NCBI GenBank assembly: GCA_963210315.1
Contig: OY723264.1
Span: forward strand, 1,302,001 to 1,366,000
Reading direction: 5' to 3'
Source: Rhynchopus euleeides
Lineage: Eukaryota; Euglenozoa; Diplonemea; Diplonemida; Diplonemidae
Length of the DNA stretch: 64,000 bases
The notes under the pieces were generated by a model, which made no database searches, was not told the origin of the DNA, and worked only from the letters and a program-made list of their open reading frames with translations. Numbering within the stretch: the first letter of the stretch is position 1; every line of letters starts with the position of its first letter. Of the stretch, positions 56,530 to 64,000 are shown piece after piece. Made by a program: the position numbers and the translations under genes.

Positions 56530-56600
56530 TGTTTTTCCTAGTTACGATCGACGAAAGCGAAGCGAAACGTCGCGAAGTAACGAAGGAAATCGTATGATTG
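56530..56600 (+). repeat. dispersed repeat S, copy 4 (partial)
   Basis: TAGTTACGATCGACGAAAGC, then CGTCGCGAAGTAACGAAGGA and AATCGTATGA. This is the left third of repeat S only. Confidence 0.65.
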
Positions 56601-56788
56601 AATCTTTTGGGGGTAATTACGATAATGCCACTTTTTTCTGGGGGTTTTTACGATAATACCACTTTTCAAAAAGTGGTATTATCGTAAGAAAAAAGTGGTA
56701 TTATCGTAAGAAAAAAGTGGTAAAATCGTAAACCAAAAAAGTGGTACTGAAAAAGTGGTATTATCGTAAATGCCACCTAAACTATCCA

Positions 56789-59756
56789 CACCACGGACTA
56801 GTCGCCCGGACGACTAGTCGGGACGACGGGTGAAATGACGACGGGTGAAACGACGGGTGGACCCGTCGAGTCGACGGGTGGCACCCGTCGGCACGACGGG
56901 TGAACCTGCTGAAACGACGGGTGTTCCAGCCATTTCCTGTTGATATGGGCCAATTTCCATTGAAAACTAGGGGAGTACCTTGCATGGCATCAGGTTATTT
57001 TTCACGCCGAGCTATCTTCCCTGCACAGACCCACCCCCCCATTACTTTCCATTTACAATTCCTAGTTGGTGAAGGGGCTGCCCACCGGTGGACCACCAGG
57101 AGGGGGGTGAGCCATCCAGGTGGGCAGGGGGCCTGGGGGTGGGGCCTCAAAACAACTCCCTCCCACGACGTCACTCCGCTCTCGAGGACAAACAAAATCA
57201 CCTACGTACCTGAACTGCCAAACACCCCCCCCCCCTCACTTACGGGTGCGCGGATCTCATGTGCTCGTCGCGCTTTACAGTGGTTTTAAAGAGCTCGAAA
57301 CAAACACAGCAACGCTTTTTCAGCACGCGCGAATGGTGACTGAGGTAGTGCTGGCTCAGTCCCTTCGGTTGTCCGTTTGCCGCACTCCTGGCATGTGACA
57401 GTGCAGGTCTGACACGGCGCGTTGTTTTGTGACCGATGTGCAGCATCATAATGCGCAAACAGTGCTTCTCTCGTGTGGGCAACTTTGGAGCACACAATGC
57501 AGATATGCTGCTGCACAGGCACTGTACCGGATGGCGTTGGTTCTGGCACTTCTGGCACATCCTCGCTGTTGCCCCAGGATTTGGACTTGCAGATGCATGC
57601 GAGCAGCGTTGCCTTTGGAGTGGTGTTTTCCGGGTCGCCCAGAAATTGTTGGCCCCATCGCCCCCTTTTTGTGACGTGAGATCCAAGGCCGAGGGACTCG
57701 AGTCTCCGCTGCAGTGCTGCCGTTGCTCCCTTCCAACAAGCGTTCCTCGCAGTGACACGGCGGCAAAGCTTTATCGCGCCGAACTTCAGGAGGGTCGGTT
57801 GGTCCAGCAGGCCGCACCCCTTGCCTTTGGTCCTCTGCATTTCGAAGAGCAGCAGGTCCCGTTCGGCGGTCTGCTGCGATGTCACCCTCAGGGCATGGCG
57901 TTTGGAGACGCCATTCCCCCTCTCCAGTTCCTCGTCACTCAGGGCGAGGGGGTGTGCATCTTCTGGATCAAACCAGTGGCTCATCGAATATGGATATATG
58001 TAACACCACGCCCCTCGGATGTTCTCCCAGGTGACACCCACTCCAGGACAAACACAAGGATGTGCATTGCGATGAGCGAGAAGATGAACTCTTTCGCGCA
58101 CTTTCCCTCCTGGTGGTACTTGATGGGGATGTCGTTGTAGCGGAAATGCACAAGCATTTCCATTGCAATACAGAGTAGATGCTGCACCCCTTCGTCTTGG
58201 CAATGGTGAGTAAGCGACTCAGAACATCTCTGACCTGGTTTCCCGTCATGTTGGAACACGTTGAGCTGCCAAGGACAGCCTTCTGCACGGCAGGTCCATC
58301 AGGCAAGATCTCTGCGAGTATTGCGATGAACCCGTTTATGTCGTGCAGGGGGTGTGATCGTGTACGCTGTGGAGGTGAACACCCCTGCGTACAGGCTCTC
58401 AAACCCAGCTTCATGAAGTTCCTGGATGCTAGCCCTGTGGCAGGCGTGGAGCTGTTTCAACCAGTCATTTCGTGGTGTGGTACAAAACGCGCTCCTGTGC
58501 GAAGATGACCCCATCTTACTAAATGCCGACCACAGCTCAAGATGGTCCCCTGCTACCCTAAGCAGGCGAGCCGAAACATCACGTTCGCCTTTTCGAAAAC
58601 CCCTCTCTGCACTCTTGCGATTTGCTTCAGGAAGTTGAACGTGAACCACGTTCTGTACTCATCCTTCTGCTAATCGGCAACTGTCACCAACCGTGTTGCG
58701 AAGGCACCGTCGAAAATTCCTACGGCCAGCCTGCTCTGCTGGGTCTTCTGTGCCTGTTTCTTCTCCGCCTCGTACAGCTTCACCATAGCTGCAGTGCCGC
58801 GGGGCAGGCGTCGGCCATCTCCTTGAGCCCTGTCGGGTGGTCCTTCCCGTTGCTCTTCCGGAGGCCCAACCCGACAAACTCGATGTCTGACCCGCTATTG
58901 ACACGGGCAGCGTACATCGTGCGACCCTCCTTCGCGGTCGACTTGCTGATCACCCCACCCCCCACCTTCTCATACTTTTTGTACAGGGCAAGACTGATGA
59001 TGGGATCAGTCGACTTGATGGTAGTATTCGCCAGCTTGCCGAGAAGCTGCTTCAGGGCCATGTGGCTCAACCCATCAGCATCACGCTCGACAACATACGT
59101 GTTGATCCAAGCACGTACAAACACCGTCATGTCCACAGCGCTGGCGAGGGCCTGCGCTGCAGTACGCTTTGCCGCTGGCATTGATTGGTGTGGCTCGTCT
59201 GGGTGGCCTGGGTGGTGATGATGGTATCTTGGGGTATCTTGGCCTGGGTGGTGATGAGGGTACGGTATCTTGGAGACTGCCTTGTGGGTTGTGCAAGGGT
59301 TGGGGGCTGGGGCGAAAATTTGCCTGGCAGAAAAGTGATCACCTTCATGAAGTAGGTTGCTCTGTCAAACTGACACAGTTTGTCAGAGTCAAGATCCCTC
59401 GAACAATGAAAATCCATGAGAACAGCCGTCGCACATGCACTTGAGGCCCCATCACCAACTAGGAATTGTAAATGAAAAGTAATGGGGGGTGGGTCTGTGC
59501 AGGGAAGATAGTTCGGCGTGAAAAATAACCTGATGCCATGCAAGGTACTCCCCTAGTTTTCAATGGAAATTGGCCCATATCAACAGGAAATGGCTGGAAC
59601 ACCCGTCGTTTCAGCAGGTTCACCCGTCGTGTCGACGGGTGCCACCCGTCGACTCGACGGGTCCACCCGTCGAGTCGACGGGTGCCGCCTGTCGAGTTTT
59701 CACCCGTCGTCCCGACTAGTCGACCCCACCCGTCACTGCCCGACTAGTCCGTGGTG
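56789..59756 (-). mobile_element. element G: CACCACGGACTAGTC-ended transposon with CA duplication
   Basis: The left end CACCACGGACTAGTCGCCCG starts at 56789 and the right end is the complement, ending GACTAGTCCGTGGTG at 59756. CA flanks both (56787-56788 and 59757-59758). TIRs of about 290 bases contain a block of GACGGGTG/CACCCGTC tandem units (56815-56925 and 59598-59730) and then unique mirrored sequence up to CAACTAGGAATTGTAAATG. The uninterrupted target is seen at about 63263-63276. Coding is on the minus strand and decayed. Confidence 0.85.
57240..59181 (-). pseudogene. element G protein(s), frameshifted, with C-terminal C2H2 fingers
   Basis: Minus-strand reading gives homologous protein pieces in different frames: a Lys/Ala-containing N-terminal part (59181-58780); a segment with WLKQLHACHRASIQELHEAG (58649-58299); the LHD segment PLHDINGFIAILAEIL (from about 58360, reached by a one-base shift in a C-run); LVHFRYNDIPIKYHQ (about 58150, another shift); and SHWFDPEDAHPLALSDEELE (from about 57990, another shift). 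The end carries a C2H2 finger (CIVC...HYDAAH), a further Cys pair (CQEC) and a second finger in another frame (CCVC...HMRSAH). The order matches element C (6561-6821, then 7500-8366). At least four frame changes imply decay, unless introns or sequence errors explain them. Probably transposase-related; the family is not certain. Confidence 0.55.
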
Positions 59757-60006
59757 CAGTCCACACAGGCCCCCCCCCCCCCCCCCAGCCGGAGGCCAGG
59801 GGGTCCACAGGGACCCCCCCAAGCCAGGGCTCAGGGGGGGTCAGGGCCTTGGCCAGGCCAAAAAAGTGGTACTGAAAAAGTGGTATTATCGTAAATGCCA
59901 CTTAAACTATCCAGTACACACAGGCCCTCCCCCAGCTGGGGGCTAAAGGGCCTAAAGGGTCCTTGGGCTGACCCCCCCCCCCAAGCCAGGGCTTGGGGGG
60001 GGGGGG

Positions 60007-61438
60007 TTTGCGATCGCAGGCAACCTGGTGCCGGAACCTGTCATAGACTCATGCTATTCGAGGGACCGGCGACTTGGCTCCGTGGTCAAATTTGTTTGAA
60101 AAGGCCTTGACCAAAGGCAAATGAAAGTTTTGCCCCCCCCCCAAGGATCGCACCACTTCATCTCAGGACTTCCCACCCACACTCCCACACGTGATTCGCC
60201 CCCGCAGAACCAGACTACTGTTTCAGAACTGTACACCCCTCTCCACACGTCCACTGGCTCCCCCGCTGAATGCGACGAACAGTGCGACATACCAAACCTC
60301 CCCTTATAGAGTTTTAACGGCGCCGCGTTGTTGACGGTGGGGTAAACAGAGCCCAGGCGGGAATAGAAACAGTGGTGCCGGAGCAACAAAGTCTGCCTTC
60401 CGCTTTGTATGCCTTGCTTGGGGTGTCCCCTTTTCACCAGTCAACAGGCGTGCATGCCTCCGTCCTAGGTCACCAATGATCGTGCCTCAAGAAAGTGTAC
60501 AGTTCCTTCCCAGTAGCCCTTCCGTTCTGCAAGTCCGAATCACGCAGTCCCTCGAATCCATGGTGCTTTCCAGAAAATTCAGAAACCCACCCACGGTCAA
60601 AGTTGAAAGGGGGCCGTGACCAGAGGCTATAAACGTTTAAAAGTCTTTCGCAAGCCGAAGTCGTACGACAGACCACAGGAATGACAGAAAACAGCAGACG
60701 GGTTTGACCCCGCTGCTGCTCCTCGACAGACCCGCAACCAGCGCCAGAGCCAACTGCAAGCGTGACATACATACCGTCGCGTCGAAAAGAGAAGTTCTGC
60801 ACAACGACCCGTTTATAGCCTCTGGTCACGGCCCCCTTTCAACTTTGACTGTGGGTGGGTTTCTGAATTTTCTGGAAAGCACCATGGATTCGAGGGACTG
60901 CGTGATTCGGACTTGCAGAACGGAAGGGCTACTGGGAAGGAACTGTACACTTTCTTGAGGCACGATCATTGGTGACCTAGGACGGAGGCATGCACGCCTG
61001 TTGACTGGTGAAAAGGGGACACCCCAAGCAAGGCATACAAAGCGGAAGGCAGACTTTGTTGCTCCGGCACCACTGTTTCTATTCCCGCCTGGGCTCTGTT
61101 TACCCCACCGTCAACAACGCGGCGCCGTTAAAACTCTATAAGGGGAGGTTTGGTATGTCGCACTGTTCGTCGCATTCAGCGGGGGAGCCAGTGGACGTGT
61201 GGAGAGGGGTGTACAGTTCTGAAACAGTAGTCTGGTTCTGCGGGGGCGAATCACGTGTGGGAGTGTGGGTGGGAAGTCCTGAGATGAAGTGGTGCGATCC
61301 TTGGGGGGGGGCAAAACTTTCATTTGCCTTTGGTCAAGGCCTTTTCAAACAAATTTGACCACGGAGCCAAGTCGCCGGTCCCTCGAATAGCATGAGTCTA
61401 TGACAGGTTCCGGCACCAGGTTGCCTGCGATCGCAAAC
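60007..61438. repeat. palindrome H: ~630 bp arms with ~175 bp spacer
   Basis: The left arm (60007-60636) begins TTTGCGATCGCAGGCAACCT and the right arm (60812-61438) ends with its complement. The arms are almost identical, including the block with ATGACAGGTTCCGG and the C8/G8 run. Long ORFs in the arms (for example 60054-60437 minus and 61008-61358 plus) are the same sequence seen twice and have no recognisable domain. The flanks are poly-C/G runs. Confidence 0.85.
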
Positions 61439-61469
61439 CCCCCCCCCCCCCCCCCAAGGCTGGCAGCAA

Positions 61470-62290
61470 ATTTTTACTGCACTTTACTGCACTTTATTTT
61501 ACTGCATTTTATTGTATTTTATTTTCCGGATTTTTGGATAAAGTGCATGGTCCTTAGTGGTGCCTTGGGCTTCGCATACGTACAGCTGGGAGGACCACTA
61601 TGGACAGGCCAAATGCTGGAGTCACACCCACTTTACAGAGGTGCAGCCACGTCTGCAAGTTTGCGGACAGCCGCAAACCCGCAGAAGATGGCAAAAAGTA
61701 CCGCTCCTGCACGGAGGTTCTCCTGAAGGTCATAGGGACGCACCAAGGCTCCGGCAGAGAATGCAGGCCGGGATGGATGTGCCCTGCCTATGTTGGGTCG
61801 GTGGGTTCGCAGGACCTGATCGGTGCGGCCTCCGCCTGGCTTCAGTCCTGCTTTGAGTGCTTTCAGTCCGCTCTGATGTCCAGCCTCCCCGAACGGGATG
61901 GTGAAGAACCCGTACGCCAGAGCTCAGCTGTACAACGTCCGAGGAAGGTGGACTGCCCACCGCACACCGCCGTGCTGGTCCGCCCTGCTGCGCCTGCGGT
62001 GCTGGGGTGCGCCTGCTGCCTGATTGGCCCCGGCACTCGGAAGCAGCATCAAGCATGCCGAACAGCAGCAGGGCGGGCCTGGCGGGGGCACTGCCTTGGT
62101 GGCCTTGTGTTGGCCAGAGTGGGCGGATCAGGGTCCCCTGGCACGGCAGGTCAGCATCCTGCCCACCGTCACGCCGAGCCACCCCTACAACACGCTCTCC
62201 TGCACTTTATTGCACTTTACTGCATTTTACTGCACTTTACTGCATTTTATTGCACTTTATTTTATTTTATGTTTTTTATTTTTAAAATGC
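61470..62290. repeat. segment bounded by TTTACTGCACTTTA repeats
   Basis: Runs of TTTACTGCA(C/T)TTTA units occur at about 61478-61525 and 62200-62275 in the same orientation. Between them is about 670 bases of unique GC-rich sequence with an open plus frame (61600-62424) of no recognised family. It lies in the centre of complex F, present on one side only. Confidence 0.5.
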
Positions 62291-62544
62291 AGCATTTGTC
62301 CAGCCTTGCCCCCCCCCCCCCCCCCCCAAGCCCTGGCTTGGGGGGGGGGGGGGGTCAGCCCAAGGACCCTTTAGGCCCTTTAGCCCCCAGCTGGGGGAGG
62401 GCCTGTGTGTACTGGATAGTTTAAGTGGCATTTACGATAATACCACTTTTTCAGTACCACTTTTTTGGCCTGTGCCCCTGTGGCCTGGCCAAGGCCCTGA
62501 CCCCCCCTGAGCCCTGGCTTGGGGGGGTCCCTGTGGACCCCCTG

Positions 62545-63235
62545 CACGGTGGGATCTTGTAAATTTTACATGTAAAAATACCGATTTTTACATGTATTAT
62601 ACATGTATAATACTTGCATGTCAACTATTATACATGTATAATACATGTATATGCCTGAAATATACATGTAAAATACATGTATATCAAGTAAAAATACATG
62701 TATAATACTTGCATGTCAACTATTATACATGTATTTTTACTTGATATACATGTATTTTACATGTATATTTCATGCATTTACATGTATTTTACATGTATAA
62801 TACTTGTCATGCAAGTATTATACATGTAAAATACTTGCACGACAAGTAAAATACATGTATAATACTTGCATGACAAGTAAAATACTTGCATGCAAGTAAA
62901 ATACATGTATTTTACTTGCATGCAAGTATTTTACTTGTCATGCAAGTATTTTACATGTATAATACTTGCATGACAAGTATTATACATGTAAAATACATGT
63001 AAATGCATGAAATATACATGTAAAATACATGTATATCAAGTAAAAATACATGTATAATAGTTGACATGCAAGTATTATACATGTATTTTTACTTGATATA
63101 CATGTATTTTACATGTATATTTCAGGCATATACATGTATTATACATGTATAATAGTTGACATGCAAGTATTATACATGTATAATACATGTAAAAATCGAT
63201 ATTTTTACATGTAAAATTTACAAGATCCCACCGTG
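62545..63235. mobile_element. element I: AT-rich 691 bp palindromic element with CACGGTGGGATC ends and TG duplication
   Basis: The two ends are exact complements (CACGGTGGGATCTTGTAAAT and reverse). The interior is almost entirely TACATGTA, ACTTGCATG and TTACTTG-type units arranged as one large inverted repeat centred near 62.9 kb, in sharp contrast to the GC-rich surroundings. TG flanks both ends (62543-62544 and 63236-63237). The uninterrupted target (complement) is at about 59794-59803. No coding capacity. Confidence 0.85.
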
Positions 63236-63539
63236 TGGCCTCCGGCTGGGGGGGGGGCCTGTGTGGACTGGATAGTTTAGGTGGCATTTACGATAATGCC
63301 ACTTTTTCAGTACCACTTTTTTGGCCTGTGCCTGAGGGCCAGGCCAAGGCCCCCCTGGGTGGGCGGCCTGTGTACTGGATAGTTTAGGTGGCATTTACGA
63401 TAATACCACTTTTTCAGTACCACTTTTTTGGTTTACGATTTTACCACTTTTTTCTTACGATAATCATGGTTGCATAGCGGCCGTTTTAAAAAATCCCTTG
63501 TATTTTGTGGACTTGCAAAAACGGCCGCTGATTTTCAGC

Positions 63540-63610
63540 ATTTTAAAAAACGGCCGTTTTTTTTACAGTGTTTGACAGGCCGTTTTTTTTACAGTGTGTG
63601 ACAGGCGTGT
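63540..63610 (+). repeat. tandem GGCCGTTTTTTTTACAGTGT repeat
   Basis: Two copies of GGCCGTTTTTTTTACAGTGT followed by KTGACAG, 32-33 bases apart, preceded by three further AACGGCCG-type motifs (63478-63550). Confidence 0.6.
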
Positions 63611-63694
63611 GGGGTGTTCTCGCGATCGACGAATACCCTTCGGCTCTTCTATTGCTTCCCTTTCAGATTTGCACTAAAACACAGTTTCCTGGGA

Positions 63695-64000
63695 ATTTTG
63701 TATGGGGCGTGGGTCAGCAGGCGAGATCCCACCACCAGGAGTGCCTCCCCACTGCAAGGGATACCCTGCAGCAAGCATTGTGAGCGCGCCTTCAAGTATG
63801 ATGCGAAGAGTTCAGACTTCGTGGACCACTTTGACGGACCGCGCCATATCAAGAAGAAGAAGAACGCAGCGTTGAAAGTGCAGAGCCAGGGAAACAGCTG
63901 GCGCTGTCGGAGTGCGATACCCTCAGTGGCAGGCTTGCAACTTCGGATCGCCTGGGGTGCGTTGTTCACCGGATCACCGGCTGGCATGGTGCATGATCAA
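63695..64000 (+). CDS. possible zinc-finger protein fragment running off the right edge
   Basis: A plus frame stays open to the window end without a visible start codon. It contains CSKHCERAFKYDAKSSDFVD followed by HFDGPRHIKKKK, resembling a U1/BED-type finger (Cys pair, aromatic, then H-x5-H). A Lys run follows. The start, full length and family cannot be determined. An opposing minus frame (63649-63987) is of similar length but without features. Confidence 0.3.
   Translation, partial: MLYGAWVSRRDPTTRSASPLQGIPCSKHCERAFKYDAKSSDFVDHFDGPRHIKKKKNAALKVQSQGNSWRCRSAIPSVAGLQLRIAWGALFTGSPAGMVHDQ

Larger units (their letters stand above)
56617..63463. mobile_element. element complex F: concentric inverted repeat with TTACGATAATACCACTTTTT units
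   Basis: The unit GATAGTTTAGGTGGCATTTA + CGATAATACCACTTTTTCAG + TACCACTTTTTTGG occurs five times. It is in complement on the left (about 56735-56788 and 59866-59920) and direct on the right (about 62412-62470, 63270-63325, 63378-63432). Between the units, blocks of GC-rich sequence (CCAGCCGGAGGCC, AGCCAGGGCTC, CCCAGCTGGGGGCTAAAGGG) are mirrored in the same order. The region is therefore one large inverted repeat centred near 61 kb, into which elements G and I inserted. The outer ends are not sharply defined. No coding is attributed to F itself. Confidence 0.6.

Noticed and set aside
60054..61358. ORFs in palindrome H as genes
   Set aside because: The same sequence is read from both arms of a perfect palindrome, with no domain and no codon-like conservation to separate it from repeat DNA.
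61600..62424. A 274-residue plus frame in the centre of complex F
   Set aside because: The frame ends in the TTTACTGCA repeats and C-runs and no family is recognisable. It was kept only as part of the repeat description.
62545..63235. CRISPR-like array in the AT-rich region
   Set aside because: There are no constant repeats with unique spacers. The pattern is palindromic words in a single foldback, and the genome is eukaryotic.

Overview
This is a nuclear window from a GC-rich, intron-poor eukaryotic microbe. The evidence is GT-AG introns inside two giant reading frames, eukaryote-specific families (an RNF213/mysterin-like ATPase, a U-box protein, a FAM177 protein, a cyclic-nucleotide-binding channel tail, a twin CX9C protein) and long intergenic stretches with C/T/G homopolymer tracts. 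The species cannot be read from the sequence. An alga or other protist, for example an alveolate, is plausible, but that is a guess.

Layout: 1-1266 is the 3' end of an ion-channel-like gene with a cyclic-nucleotide-binding fold. At 2459-2809 lies a small twin-CX9C protein and at 3602-4192 a FAM177-like protein. From 4.47 to 9.06 kb there is a stack of inverted-repeat transposable elements: A, then B, with C nested inside B. At 10157-26743 is a 5451-residue RNF213-like AAA+ protein in two exons. After 3.5 kb of largely non-coding DNA comes a 3672-residue single-module type I polyketide synthase in two exons (30246-41445). It has an adenylation/carrier loading module and a C-terminal FSH1-type serine hydrolase. 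Next are a U-box protein (43650-45437) and two proteins of unknown function with dual-acylation N-termini (46806-47396 and 48554-49789). From 50.3 kb to the right edge the window is dominated by repeats. Element D occupies 50325-53955. A concentric inverted-repeat complex at 56.6-63.5 kb holds element G (decayed coding), a 1.4 kb palindrome and an AT-rich 691 bp palindromic element, I.

All eight confident genes lie on the plus strand. The genes do not form an obvious pathway. The PKS is self-contained (loading, one extension module, full reduction, release). The RNF213-like and U-box proteins are both candidate ubiquitin ligases but are not adjacent.

The most distinctive result is a set of elements (C, D, G, I) whose ends read 5'-CAC...GTG-3'. 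Each is flanked by a 2-bp target duplication (TA, AG, CA, TG). For G and I the unoccupied target site is present elsewhere in the window, inside the other arm of the same inverted repeat. C and G, although divergent, encode related proteins and are probably members of one transposon lineage.
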